A stretch of 64,000 nucleotides of DNA, from assembly GCA_028282705.1 (NCBI GenBank), contig JANQHI010000033.1:62001-126000 (forward strand), written 5' to 3'. Both the position numbers and the translations under genes were made by a program. Positions 41,733 to 50,509 of the stretch are shown piece after piece (position 1 is the stretch's first letter; every line of letters starts with the position of its first letter). Under the pieces are notes generated by a model. It was not told the DNA's origin. It did not search any database and saw only the letters and a list, made by a program, of their open reading frames with translations. Source of the stretch: Prolixibacteraceae bacterium (GTDB lineage: Bacteria > Bacteroidota > Bacteroidia > Bacteroidales > Prolixibacteraceae).

Positions 41733-43088
41733 TCAATCACCAATTGCTGCTTTGTTTATAAACCAGTTCAAATACTCTTCAATTTTATGGACTAAATAAA
41801 AAGGTAGGTTTAAAAGGTGGTATTCTTTTTTAGTCCTGGTATAAGCCTTTGTAATGCTCAATTTTCCTGAAAATACCCTCACAGCAAATTTATGGTTGGC
41901 TTCTTCCATATATTCATGTAACGACCTAAGCTTGCCACTTTTCCCCGCTTTTACTTCAATGGGTATTAGCAGCCCTTTAAATGGGTAAACATAATCAACT
42001 TCAGCTTCAGTTGTTTTTTCTTTGGTCCAGAAGTGGGTTGCTTGGTGCAACAAATAGTTGCCTGCAGCCAATTCCTGTCCAACCACATGTTCTGCAATTT
42101 TCCCCTTGTATATGTCAGTAAGTTGTTTTGACCTAAAAAATTCTTCCTGTATGCCAGAAACATAGTTAATTAAACCAGTATCCAGCACCTGGAGCTTAGG
42201 GGCTTTTTTGTAGCTTGTTGTTAATGGCAAGCTGGCTTGGGTAACCGGAAATATTAAATTTAGCAAGAATGCTTTTTCCAAGGTAACAAATGCATCTTTC
42301 ATTTCACGTGACTTGTAGTTTGAGTTGCCAAACCCCTGGTACTTGACACGATTTCCTGCCCTCTGGAATATATTGTTTGCCACATGCCTCAATGATTGTG
42401 TTTGTGCATGGCTTTTGGAGTATTTTTCAATGTCATCTTTATAAGAAGTTAGCAATTCATCATAAATTGGTGAAAGTGAAACAACATCTTTTCTTTCAAC
42501 ATAGTTTTTTATTATCTCAGGCATCCCCCCTATTAAAGCATATTTCTCAAACTGCTGCAAAAGCTTATTGTGGGCATATTCTGGGAAAGGTATGGTTTTT
42601 AGGGCTTCTGTAATTTGTTTCTCTCCCAAGGCAAGGATAAACTCAGAAAATGAAAATGGCTTTACTGGCAGGTAGCTTACCCTTCCAACAGGAAAGCTTA
42701 TTTGGGTGTCAATTAATGTTTCAAGCAATGAGCCTGCTGCTATTATATAATATTCAGGTGCCTTTTCATAAAAGTACCTTAACCATGCAACTGCTTTTGG
42801 GGAGTTCTGAATCTCATCAATAAAGATTAGCACTTTAGGTTCATCTAAAGGAATACCTTTTATAAAAAAGAGGGAAGCTAATAATTCTGTAATGCTGGTA
42901 CTATTTTCAAATATTTCCCATTCTTCCTTGTTTTCCAGGTTTAGGTACAAATACTTATTGAAGCTTTTTGAAAAAATATCAACCAATGTTGTTTTCCCAA
43001 CTTGCCTGGCCCCCCTCAATATAAGTGGTTTCCTGTTTGTGCTAGTACTCCATTCCTTGAGTTTTTCAAGTGCATTTCGTTGAAACAT
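41733..43088 (-). CDS. AAA_14/DUF4143 ATPase 4 (longer subtype)
   Basis: 451 residues. Walker A GARQVGKT at about 26-33, Walker B VLIFIDEIQNSP, sensor AAGSLLE, and a DUF4143 C-terminus with EVDYVYPFKGLLIPIEVKAG, the clearest PD-(D/E)XK core of the four (EVD...EVK). Longer and more divergent than ATPases 1-3, but the same architecture. Upstream lies a four-unit, 33-bp repeat array. No partner gene; neighbours (IS relic on one side, trpB2 on the other) look unrelated. Function unknown. Confidence 0.87.
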   Translation of the reverse strand: MFQRNALEKLKEWSTSTNRKPLILRGARQVGKTTLVDIFSKSFNKYLYLNLENKEEWEIFENSTSITELLASLFFIKGIPLDEPKVLIFIDEIQNSPKAVAWLRYFYEKAPEYYIIAAGSLLETLIDTQISFPVGRVSYLPVKPFSFSEFILALGEKQITEALKTIPFPEYAHNKLLQQFEKYALIGGMPEIIKNYVERKDVVSLSPIYDELLTSYKDDIEKYSKSHAQTQSLRHVANNIFQRAGNRVKYQGFGNSNYKSREMKDAFVTLEKAFLLNLIFPVTQASLPLTTSYKKAPKLQVLDTGLINYVSGIQEEFFRSKQLTDIYKGKIAEHVVGQELAAGNYLLHQATHFWTKEKTTEAEVDYVYPFKGLLIPIEVKAGKSGKLRSLHEYMEEANHKFAVRVFSGKLSITKAYTRTKKEYHLLNLPFYLVHKIEEYLNWFINKAAIGD

Positions 43089-43129
43089 AAGCTGTAAATT
43101 ACATTTTCACTGCCATAAATATAGTTGTT

Positions 43130-43252
43130 TTGTATCAGAATAGGGGCAATTTTCTAATAAAATTGTATCAAAATGGGGGCAAATGGCTTATTGTAATGTA
43201 TGATAATAGGGGCAATTTGCAGTTTTTTTGTAGCAAAAGGAGCCAATTTACC
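43130..43252 (-). repeat. 33-bp direct-repeat array before ATPase 4
   Basis: Units begin with TGTATCA (or close: TGTATGA, TGTAGCA) at 43131, 43164, 43197 and 43229, spaced 33, 33 and 32 bases. Each continues AATRGGGGCAA-like. The farthest unit is degenerate. The array lies between the ATPase start (43088) and the trpB2 terminator (43267). No clear TAnnTTTG within it. Confidence 0.78.
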
Positions 43253-43266
43253 ATGGATGGGATATA

Positions 43267-43300
43267 AAAAAGGTGCAAAACATAAAGCCTGCACCTTTTA
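43267..43300 (-). terminator. Terminator of trpB2
   Basis: Stem AAAAGGTGCA / TGCACCTTTT around a 13-base loop, with T-rich sequence after it on the reverse strand. Located 20 bases past the trpB2 stop. Confidence 0.75.
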
Positions 43301-43319
43301 ATTACCAGTAATTTTACTT

Positions 43320-44696
43320 TTATTTTGGTAAAGGATAACCTTCCAATTTCTTCAGGTTTGATGCAATTTCTGATTCTGGGTATTCATAATCATTTAATTC
43401 ACCACCCAAATATTTGTTGTAACCTACAAGGTCCATAAGCCCATGGCCACTGAAGTTGAATAGGATTGTTTTTTCTTTGCCTTCCTCTTTGGCTTTTTTG
43501 GCTTCCCTAATGGTTGATGCAATGGCATGGGTTGTTTCTGGGGCAGGGATTATTCCCTCTGTTTTTGCAAATAACAACCCAGCCTCAAAACACTCACTTT
43601 GGTGTATTGCCTGTGCTTCCATCAAGCCATCTTTTAGGGCAGCACTCACCAATGGGGCCATCCCATGGTACCTCAAGCCTCCAGCATGGATTGGGGCAGG
43701 TACAAAGTTGTGCCCTAGGCTGTTCATTGCCAGTAAAGGTGTCATTTGTGCAACATCCCCATTGTCGTAAATAAATGGGGCCTTGGTTAGTGTTGGGCAC
43801 GAAAATGGTTCTGCACCAATCACCTGTATGTCTGCACCATTTACTTTGTCATAAATAAATGGGAAAGAAAGCCCAGCAAAGTTACTTCCACCACCACAGC
43901 AGCCAATTACCACATCAGGGTTTTTAATGCCTACTTTTGCCAGCTGTTTTTTAGCTTCCAGCCCAATTATGGTTTGGTGTAGCATCACATGGTTAAGCAC
44001 TGAACCCAATGAGTACCTGGTTTCACCAGTGGGGTCTGTAACAGCAGCTTCAACAGCTTCAGAAATTGCAATCCCCAAGCTTCCAGGTGTATCAGGGAAT
44101 TGTTCCAATATGTCCCTTCCTGCTTTGGTTTCTGTGCTAGGGCTGGCAACACAGTTTCCCCCCCAGGTTTCCATCATCATTTTCCTGAAAGGCTTTTGGT
44201 CAAAACTCACCCTCACCATAAATACCTTACATTCAATCCCACCAAGTTGGGCACAAGCATAAGACAAGGCTGAGCCCCATTGGCCTGCACCAGTTTCTGT
44301 GGTTAGTTTTTTTATCCCAAACTCTTTGTTGTACCAGGCTTGGGCAACTGCAGTGTTGGGTTTATGGCTCCCAGCTGGTGAAACACCTTCATTTTTATAG
44401 AAAATTTTGGCAGGTGTACCCAATGCCTCCTCCAGCTCATAAGCCCTTATCAATGGGCTTGGCCTCCACTGCTGCAATATTTCCCTGATGGGCTCAGGGA
44501 TGTTTATCCACCTGTCCTGGCTCACCTCTTGTTCTATAAGGTTCATAGGGAAAACAGGTACCAACATATCTGGTGATACTGGGTTCCCATCTGGTCCCAG
44601 TGGTGGGTTCAGTGGTGATAATAAATCTGGTGCAAGGTTATACCATTGTTTGGGCATTTCTGATTCATCAAGGAAAATTTTCTTTTGTCTAGCCAT
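43320..44696 (-). CDS. trpB: TrpB2-type tryptophan synthase beta chain
   Basis: 458 residues, longer than TrpB1 and with the TrpB2 N-terminal section ([27 protein letters not shown]). The PLP lysine is in [11 protein letters not shown]; the phosphate loop is [12 protein letters not shown], with [11 protein letters not shown] also conserved. TrpB2 condenses serine and indole into tryptophan, often without TrpA; no trpA is adjacent. The 5' leader contains a candidate Trp-codon leader ORF and a full intrinsic terminator, and divergent trpS lies upstream, so control by tryptophan supply is likely. It ends in its own terminator. Confidence 0.92.
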   Translation of the reverse strand: MARQKKIFLDESEMPKQWYNLAPDLLSPLNPPLGPDGNPVSPDMLVPVFPMNLIEQEVSQDRWINIPEPIREILQQWRPSPLIRAYELEEALGTPAKIFYKNEGVSPAGSHKPNTAVAQAWYNKEFGIKKLTTETGAGQWGSALSYACAQLGGIECKVFMVRVSFDQKPFRKMMMETWGGNCVASPSTETKAGRDILEQFPDTPGSLGIAISEAVEAAVTDPTGETRYSLGSVLNHVMLHQTIIGLEAKKQLAKVGIKNPDVVIGCCGGGSNFAGLSFPFIYDKVNGADIQVIGAEPFSCPTLTKAPFIYDNGDVAQMTPLLAMNSLGHNFVPAPIHAGGLRYHGMAPLVSAALKDGLMEAQAIHQSECFEAGLLFAKTEGIIPAPETTHAIASTIREAKKAKEEGKEKTILFNFSGHGLMDLVGYNKYLGGELNDYEYPESEIASNLKKLEGYPLPK

Positions 44697-44754
44697 GATT
44701 TTCTATTTTATTTTGGTTTTTAAAATTCAATCAATTTCTATTCAGTTTAAAATA

Positions 44755-44794
44755 AAAAAGGGACTTATTGCATGCACACAATAAGCCCCTTTTC
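44755..44794 (-). terminator. Terminator in the trpB2 leader (attenuator)
   Basis: Gene-strand arms AAAAGGGGCTTATTG and CAATAAGTCCCTTTT (15 pairs, one G-U) with an 8-base loop, followed by TTTTTTATTTT. It sits about 60 bases upstream of the trpB2 start and downstream of a likely promoter, so it can only attenuate trpB2. Confidence 0.72.
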
Positions 44795-44890
44795 CCAACA
44801 TAAAGTTGGTAAAACAGTATTTTCTTCCTGGGTTTCCATTTTCACGTTACGCCAGTTCCACTCTTTTCCATATATTGGTGGTGTATACAT
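44765..44890 (-). CDS. Candidate Trp leader peptide for trpB2
   Basis: 41 codons from ATG 44890 to TAA at 44767-44765: MYTPPIYGKEWNWRNV... with Trp at 11, 13 and 32. W32 (codon 44797-44795) lies directly at the 5' foot of the attenuator hairpin, and the stop codon lies within its 3' arm. A ribosome held at W32 for lack of Trp-tRNA would cover the 5' arm and prevent termination. Three Trp in 41 residues is high. No homology to a known protein is apparent; treat as a candidate. Divergent trpS supports a tryptophan link. Confidence 0.5.
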   Translation of the reverse strand: MYTPPIYGKEWNWRNVKMETQEENTVLPTLCWEKGLIVCMQ

Positions 44891-44911
44891 AGTATCCTTT
44901 TAAACAGCCCA

Positions 44912-44941
44912 TAAAGCTAAATAATATTTCTTTTCAATCAA
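44912..44941 (-). promoter_or_regulatory. Candidate promoter of the trpB2 transcript
   Basis: TTG, 19-base spacer, TAGCTTTA (one mismatch from TAnnTTTG). Transcription would start about 15 bases before the leader ORF. Confidence 0.5.
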
Positions 44942-45037
44942 ATTAAAATCAGTTGGAAATGTTGGGGGCTTCCATTATGCCTTGGTGTGATTCTTTATTT
45001 TCAGGCCCCAAAAACTTATACTTTTTTCAATTAACTT

Positions 45038-45066
45038 TTGACATTCAACTTGAATCCCTATTTTTG
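45038..45066 (+). promoter_or_regulatory. Bacteroidota promoter of trpS
   Basis: TTG (45038-45040), 18-base spacer, TATTTTTG (45059-45066): an exact consensus match, 28 bases before the start codon. Confidence 0.72.
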
Positions 45067-45094
45067 CAATCACTTTTAATTCAGAATTAATACA

Positions 45095-46096
45095 ATGAAC
45101 AAGCCAACTGTTGTTAGTGGGATTAGGCCCACAGGGTACCTCCACCTTGGGAATTATTTTGGTGCAGTAAAGAATTTTGTAAAAATGCAATATGACTTTA
45201 ATTGTTTTTATTTTATTGCAGATATCCACTCATTAACCACCCACCCAACCCCAGGGAACCTTCAGGCAGGTGTGAAACAAGTGCTTGCCGAATACCTGGC
45301 TTGTGGTATTGACCCTGAGGTGGCAACTATATTCATACAAAGTGATGTGCCTGAGGTTACTGAATTGTATACAATTTTGAATATGAATGCCTACCTGGGC
45401 GAACTGGAAAGGACAACCTCTTTTAAAGATAAAGCACGCCAACAACCTGATAATGTAAATGCAGGGCTGCTTACCTATCCTGTGCTGATGGCTGCTGATA
45501 TAATTATCCATAAAGCACATTTTGTACCTGTTGGCAAAGACCAGGAGCAAAACCTGGAGATGGTACGCAAATTTGCAAAAAGGTTTAACAGGATGTACAA
45601 AAAAAATGTATTTCCTATACCAAGGCCATTCACATTTGATGGGGCTGACATGCTTAAAGTCCCTGGCCTGGATGGAAGTGGGAAAATGGGTAAATCAGAA
45701 GGGAATGCCATCAGCCTATTTGATGACCCCAAAGAAATACGCAAAAAAGTAATGAGGGCTGTTACTGATGCAGGTCCAACAGAAATGAATGCTGAAAAAC
45801 CTGAAGCAATCCAAAACCTGTTTACCCTTCTTGACATTGTTTCAAAACCTGATACAGTTGCCCATTTTGATGGACTGTATAATAAATGTGAAATCAGGTA
45901 TGGTGACTTAAAAAAGCAATTGGCTGAAGACATTATTAGTTATACATCACCAATTAGGGAAAAGATTGTATCTATTTTAGAAGATGATGCCTATTTAGCC
46001 AAGGTTGCAAAAATGGGTGCAGAAAAGGCCAGGGAGTCTGCTTCAAAAACCTTAAATGAAGTGAAAAAAGTAGTAGGTTTCAACAGTTTATTCTAA
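45095..46096 (+). CDS. trpS: Tryptophanyl-tRNA synthetase
   Basis: 333 residues. Class I signatures: GYLHLGNYFG (HIGH) near residue 14-23 and GKMGKSEGN (KMSKS) near 193. It charges tRNA-Trp. Divergent from trpB2; the shared upstream region holds promoters for both. Followed by a good terminator. Full length. Confidence 0.96.
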   Translation: MNKPTVVSGIRPTGYLHLGNYFGAVKNFVKMQYDFNCFYFIADIHSLTTHPTPGNLQAGVKQVLAEYLACGIDPEVATIFIQSDVPEVTELYTILNMNAYLGELERTTSFKDKARQQPDNVNAGLLTYPVLMAADIIIHKAHFVPVGKDQEQNLEMVRKFAKRFNRMYKKNVFPIPRPFTFDGADMLKVPGLDGSGKMGKSEGNAISLFDDPKEIRKKVMRAVTDAGPTEMNAEKPEAIQNLFTLLDIVSKPDTVAHFDGLYNKCEIRYGDLKKQLAEDIISYTSPIREKIVSILEDDAYLAKVAKMGAEKARESASKTLNEVKKVVGFNSLF

Positions 46097-46117
46097 AAAT
46101 AATACATAATTTTCATG

Positions 46118-46149
46118 AAAGCCATTGGCCTTTGCCTGTGGCTTTTTTT
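46118..46149 (+). terminator. Terminator of trpS
   Basis: Stem AAAGCCA / TGGCTTT followed by a T run, 22 bases past the stop codon. Confidence 0.75.
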
Positions 46150-46200
46150 GTTACATAGAAAGGTTTTTACCATTAAATTGGTAATTTAAAAGCTTAATTA

Positions 46201-47016
46201 ATGCTTATGCCTAGAAGACTGAAAATAGCTGTCAGCCAATTTCCCATAACAGCAGATGTTTTTAGAAACCTCCTGTACATTAAAAAACATGTGAAAATTG
46301 CTAAAAAAGAACATGCAAACCTGACACATTTTCCTGAATGTTGCCTAACTGGATACCCTGGGATTGATTACAAGGAATTTGAAACAGATGCTGCAATTAA
46401 AACCCAAAATGCAATTTCAGAAATAAGGGAATTGGCAAAAAAGTTATCCATATGGGTTATTCTGGGGAGTAATAATTTTGAAAAAGAACCTCCATACAAT
46501 ACCCTGTTTGTTATCAATGATAAAGGGGAGGTTATAGAAAAATACCATAAAAGGATGCTGTATGGTGATAATTTGGATTTAAAATATTATTCCCCTGGTA
46601 AAAATCCTGTCACTTTCACCATAAAGGGGATAAGATGTGGCTTGCTTATTTGCCATGAATGGAGGTATCCTGAATTGTACAGGCAGTACCATAAATTAGG
46701 GGTTGAGCTTCTTTTCCAATCCTGGTATGATGGAAACCTCTCAAAGGAAAAATACCTGGCAGAAGGGATAAACCAGGGAGAAATCCTTACTGGGTTTGCA
46801 AGGGGGAATGCTGCCAATAATTACTTATGGGTTAGTGCAAGCAATACCTGCAAAATGGAAAGCTGTTTCCCTGCTATGGTGATCCAACCTGATGGGGTTA
46901 TCCAAAGCAAATTAAAAAGAAATGTGTCTGGTGTTTTGATCAGTGAAATAGATTTTGGGAAAAATTTTCCTGACCCATCAAAACACAATAGGGGCAAAAT
47001 CCAAAGCCTGCTTTAA
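46201..47016 (+). CDS. Carbon-nitrogen hydrolase (nitrilase superfamily)
   Basis: 271 residues. The catalytic triad of the nitrilase superfamily is seen: Glu in HFPECCLTGY, Lys in YHKRMLYGD, and Cys in LICHEWRYPELYR. No signal peptide. These enzymes cleave amides or nitriles, and Bacteroidota members with this length are commonly omega-amidase- or deaminated-glutathione-amidase-like; the substrate cannot be fixed here. An ATG two codons later (MPRRLKIA) is an equally good start. It stands between trpS and the SPOR protein with its own promoter presumably in 46150-46200. Confidence 0.85.
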   Translation: MLMPRRLKIAVSQFPITADVFRNLLYIKKHVKIAKKEHANLTHFPECCLTGYPGIDYKEFETDAAIKTQNAISEIRELAKKLSIWVILGSNNFEKEPPYNTLFVINDKGEVIEKYHKRMLYGDNLDLKYYSPGKNPVTFTIKGIRCGLLICHEWRYPELYRQYHKLGVELLFQSWYDGNLSKEKYLAEGINQGEILTGFARGNAANNYLWVSASNTCKMESCFPAMVIQPDGVIQSKLKRNVSGVLISEIDFGKNFPDPSKHNRGKIQSLL

Positions 47017-47168
47017 GCCTATCCAACCATGTATCCTCATATCTTGTTTCAATAAAATATGTTCTGGTTACTGACAGCTTCCTGTGTAAAACTTATGCTT
47101 TTCTTGCTGTTCCCACAATATGCAATTTTTTATTTTCGTTAGTTAAGTATCATTAAAACAAAGAAACA

Positions 47169-47654
47169 ATGAAGCAATTGGCAATAATCCTTATAGGTGG
47201 GATATTATTCAGCATATCTTGTAAAACCATCAAAACACAAAGATCAATGCCTGAGTCAGCATACCAACCTGCAGTGTCAGAAAACACAAGTCCAAAAGTA
47301 TTTTCAGTACCTGAAATCAAAGCTAGCAAAGATGAAATTAAGCAGGAAGAAGCACCTATTTCAATCAGGAAAGAGGCTGTAACATTTGCGCTTCCTGAAG
47401 ACAAAGCAGCAAATGAGTCTAACACTTATTTTGTTATTGTTAGTTCATTTAGCTCCCTGGATAATGCAAAAACCAGGCGTGCGGAGTTAATTCAGGAAGG
47501 GTTCCAGCCCATTATCCTGCATAGTACTTCAGCAGGATATTACAGGCTTTGTGTAGATTCATTTACCAAAGAGATGGATGCCCGACAGAGGGTTCACCAG
47601 GTTAGGCAAAACTTCCCAAAATACTATGATTCCTGGCTTCTGATAAAAGAATAA
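47169..47654 (+). CDS. SPOR-domain lipoprotein
   Basis: 161 residues. Signal peptide with lipobox FSISC, a variable linker, and a C-terminal SPOR domain (about 85-161: YFVIVSSFSSLDNAKTRRAEL, YYRLCVDSF, WLLIKE). SPOR domains bind glycan strands lacking stem peptides at division sites. Single gene; the reading starts at the first ATG after an AT-rich leader. Confidence 0.87.
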   Translation: MKQLAIILIGGILFSISCKTIKTQRSMPESAYQPAVSENTSPKVFSVPEIKASKDEIKQEEAPISIRKEAVTFALPEDKAANESNTYFVIVSSFSSLDNAKTRRAELIQEGFQPIILHSTSAGYYRLCVDSFTKEMDARQRVHQVRQNFPKYYDSWLLIKE

Positions 47655-47796
47655 ACAAATTTTAAGTATGCAAATTTCTTCCCCTTTCTGTTAAATTCAG
47701 ATAAATAATTCTTTATTATTCCTGAAATAAATAAATTTGGGGTTCTTTTGTAATGGATAAATATTTGTATACACCAATTTACCATAGAGTTTGAAA

Positions 47797-48225
47797 ATGG
47801 AAGAAAACAAGAAACAGGCTTTGCTGGATGAGCGCTACCTGAAAATGGCAGCCATTTGGTCACAGAATTCATACTGTAAAAGAAGGAAAGTAGGGGCACT
47901 ATTGGTTAAGGATAAAATGATCATTTCTGATGGCTACAATGGAACCCCTTCTGGTTTTGAAAATGTGTGTGAAGATGAAAACAATAAAACAAAACCATAT
48001 GTTTTACATGCAGAAGCCAATGCCATAACCAAAGTTGCCAAGTCAAATAACAGCAGTGAAGGAGCAACTTTATATGTTACTTCATCACCATGCCTGGAGT
48101 GTGCAAAATTAATTATCCAGGCAGGGATAAAAAGGGTAGTTTTTAGTGATGATTATCGTTTGGCTGATGGGATTAACCTATTGAAAAGAGCTGATATTGA
48201 AGTAATTCAGGTTGAAGTAAGTTAA
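47797..48225 (+). CDS. dCMP/cytidylate deaminase family protein (ComEB-like)
   Basis: 142 residues from ATG 47797 (a TTG two codons earlier is a possible alternative). Zinc site: HAEANAI and SSPCLECA (HAE...PCxxC). The NGTPSGFENVCED stretch is the dCMP-deaminase substrate region. It deaminates dCMP to dUMP, feeding thymidylate synthesis. It ends 5 bases before the S41 protease gene, forming a two-gene operon. Confidence 0.9.
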   Translation: MEENKKQALLDERYLKMAAIWSQNSYCKRRKVGALLVKDKMIISDGYNGTPSGFENVCEDENNKTKPYVLHAEANAITKVAKSNNSSEGATLYVTSSPCLECAKLIIQAGIKRVVFSDDYRLADGINLLKRADIEVIQVEVS

Positions 48226-48230
48226 ATAGT

Positions 48231-49862
48231 ATGGAAAACAAAAAGTACCTGATTTATATCCCCATTTTATTGGCAGTAACGCTAGCTACAGGCATTTTCA
48301 TTGGAAATGCCCTTAAAAAAAATGCCCAGGTTAGTGCTATGGGTTTAGGATTTAATTCTACTAATAAAATAGGTACAATCCTGGAACTCATCGAACATGG
48401 TTATGTAGATAGCGTAAATACTAGGGATATTATTGAAAAAACAATCCCCTCTTTGTTTAAAAACCTTGACCCTCATACCACTTATATTCCTCCAAGAATG
48501 ATGAAAGAAGAGCAGGAGCGCATGCAGGGTAATTTTTCAGGTATTGGGGTTCAGTTTTCCATCCAGGAAGATACTGTTAGGGTAATAGAAGTTATCTCAG
48601 GAGGCCCTTCTTCAAAAGTGGGCTTACTGGCAGGAGACAGGATTGTAAGTGTAAATGATTCTGTAATTGCAGGAGTAAAGGTCAATAATAATGAGGTGAT
48701 GTCATTGTTGCGTGGCGAAAAAGGCTCTAAAGTAAAAGTGGGGGTTTTACGAGCTGGATTTAAGGATGAATTTGAGTTTCTGATCACACGTGGTGACATC
48801 CCAATATTCAGTGTTGATGTAGCCTATCCTATTAATGATGAGGCAGGATATATAAAAGTATCCAGGTTTGGTGAACAGACTTATAAAGAGTTTATGGATG
48901 GTGTTGAAAAATTGGATAAGCTAGGTATTGACAAACTGGTCGTTGACCTGAGAGGGAACACAGGGGGTTCACTAAACTCAGTAATAAAAATGGTGGATGA
49001 ATTCCTGAACAAAGGAGACCTGATCTTATATACCCAGGGGTTGAACCAGCCTAAAAAAACATATAATGCTTCAGTTAGGAATACCTGTGCGGGAAAAGAA
49101 GTGTATACTTTAGTTGATGAATATTCAGCTTCAGCCAGTGAAATATTTGCTGGTGCTTTGCAGGATAATGACCGTGGAATGGTTATTGGCAGGCGCTCAT
49201 TTGGGAAAGGGTTGGTGCAGGAACAAATCCCTTTTGCTGATGGTTCAGCCATCAGGCTGACAGTGGCCAGGTTTTATACCCCAAGTGGGAGGTGCATCCA
49301 AAAACCTTATGATGAAGGGAATGATAAATATTATGAGGACCTGATTGTAAGGATACAGCATGGGGAGCTGCATCAGAGTGACAGCATCCATGTAAATGAT
49401 TCATTAAAGTATTACACTAAAAAAGGGCGCCTGGTATATGGTGGGGGTGGTATTATCCCCGACTTTTTTGTCCCTGTTGATACAACAGGTTATTCCAACT
49501 ATTTTATGAAACTTATCCAACGTGGGGTTATTTACCAGTTTGCTTATGCATATGCTGACCAACACAGGGATGTATTGAACAACTTTAAAACTGCCAGTGA
49601 GTTTGATGATTACCTGGATAAACAAAATGTAGTAAAAGAATTATATAAGTATGCAGGTAAAAAAGGTATCCAGTTTGATGCCAAAGGAGCTAAGGAATCA
49701 GGACTAATAATAAGTACACAAACAAAAGCATATATTGCACGAAATATTATTGGGGATGAAGGTTTTTATCCCATTATCCAACATATTGATAATGCCCTGC
49801 TAAAAGCCATTGAAGTAACCAAAGAAAATTTATTGGTTGAAAATGTAGGACAAGGGCTCTGA
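48231..49862 (+). CDS. S41 family C-terminal processing protease
   Basis: 543 residues. N-terminal TM/signal (IPILLAVTLATGIFIG), a PDZ domain (about 95-175: GIGVQFSIQEDTVRVIEVI, DRIVSVND), and the S41 core with Ser in EYSASASEIFAGAL and Lys in RRSFGKGLVQEQ. The enzyme trims the C-termini of periplasmic proteins. Operon with the preceding deaminase, a pairing common in Bacteroidota. Followed by a very strong terminator. Confidence 0.93.
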   Translation: MENKKYLIYIPILLAVTLATGIFIGNALKKNAQVSAMGLGFNSTNKIGTILELIEHGYVDSVNTRDIIEKTIPSLFKNLDPHTTYIPPRMMKEEQERMQGNFSGIGVQFSIQEDTVRVIEVISGGPSSKVGLLAGDRIVSVNDSVIAGVKVNNNEVMSLLRGEKGSKVKVGVLRAGFKDEFEFLITRGDIPIFSVDVAYPINDEAGYIKVSRFGEQTYKEFMDGVEKLDKLGIDKLVVDLRGNTGGSLNSVIKMVDEFLNKGDLILYTQGLNQPKKTYNASVRNTCAGKEVYTLVDEYSASASEIFAGALQDNDRGMVIGRRSFGKGLVQEQIPFADGSAIRLTVARFYTPSGRCIQKPYDEGNDKYYEDLIVRIQHGELHQSDSIHVNDSLKYYTKKGRLVYGGGGIIPDFFVPVDTTGYSNYFMKLIQRGVIYQFAYAYADQHRDVLNNFKTASEFDDYLDKQNVVKELYKYAGKKGIQFDAKGAKESGLIISTQTKAYIARNIIGDEGFYPIIQHIDNALLKAIEVTKENLLVENVGQGL

Positions 49863-49866
49863 GAAA

Positions 49867-49908
49867 ATAGTGAGGGTTTCACTTCAAGTGAAACCCTCAC
49901 TATTTTTA
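49867..49908 (+). terminator. Strong terminator after S41 protease
   Basis: An 18-bp perfect stem around one central base (arms ATAGTGAGGGTTTCACTT and its complement) and a T run. Confidence 0.92.
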
Positions 49909-49963
49909 ATTCTTACTTGTTTCCCATCATAAATCTTTTACTTTTACAGGAAATTTTTTGAGG

Positions 49964-50509
49964 ATGAGGAAAGGATATCTGTTCTTGTTATTGGTGTTAG
50001 CTTCAAAAGGGTTATTTGCACAAACTGAAATTGGACCGGAGGGGCATAATTTGTTTTGGGTATTCCTTTTTATCCTTGTCCCATTGTTTTTATATGCCAT
50101 ATACAGGCTTACCAAAAAGAACAAAAACCAACCTAAAAAGAAGTTTATTTCCATCAGGCGTTTACACATAATTTTGAAAAAAGACAAGCTCTATTATCCT
50201 GATGTTTTAAATCTAAACATTGAAAATAAAGGCAATACAGATATTGACCTGGCTCAGCCAATGCTGGTATTAAGCAATTATTGGGTTAAAAGGAAATTCA
50301 AATTAAAAGGAAGCCAGAATAAAGTATTTTACCCTTTATACCTTGAATCTGGTAAAAACCATGAACTGGAAATTAACCTGAACCAGTTTTATAAGCATGA
50401 TAAATCCTTGAAAAAATTTCCAAAAGCAACAATAAAAATTGCTGATGTAAAGGGTAAAAGTTATGGCAGCAAGAGTGTTTTTTTAAGAAAGACATTGGTA
50501 AAGTTTTAA
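49964..50509 (+). CDS. Membrane protein of unknown function upstream of pulA
   Basis: 181 residues from ATG 49964 (a TTG at 49958 is a possible alternative). A signal-like segment (KGYLFLLLVLASKGLFAQ) and one TM (about 33-50, FWVFLFILVPLFLYAIY) are followed by a lysine-rich cytoplasmic part with beta strands (LNIENKGNTDIDLAQPMLVL). No recognised domain. Its TAA overlaps the start of pulA (TAATG), so translation is coupled. Confidence 0.65.
   Translation: MRKGYLFLLLVLASKGLFAQTEIGPEGHNLFWVFLFILVPLFLYAIYRLTKKNKNQPKKKFISIRRLHIILKKDKLYYPDVLNLNIENKGNTDIDLAQPMLVLSNYWVKRKFKLKGSQNKVFYPLYLESGKNHELEINLNQFYKHDKSLKKFPKATIKIADVKGKSYGSKSVFLRKTLVKF

Noticed and set aside
44765..44941. T-box leader before trpB2
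   Set aside because: T-box elements are not expected in Bacteroidota and the T-box consensus is not seen; the ORF-plus-terminator layout fits ribosome-based attenuation better.
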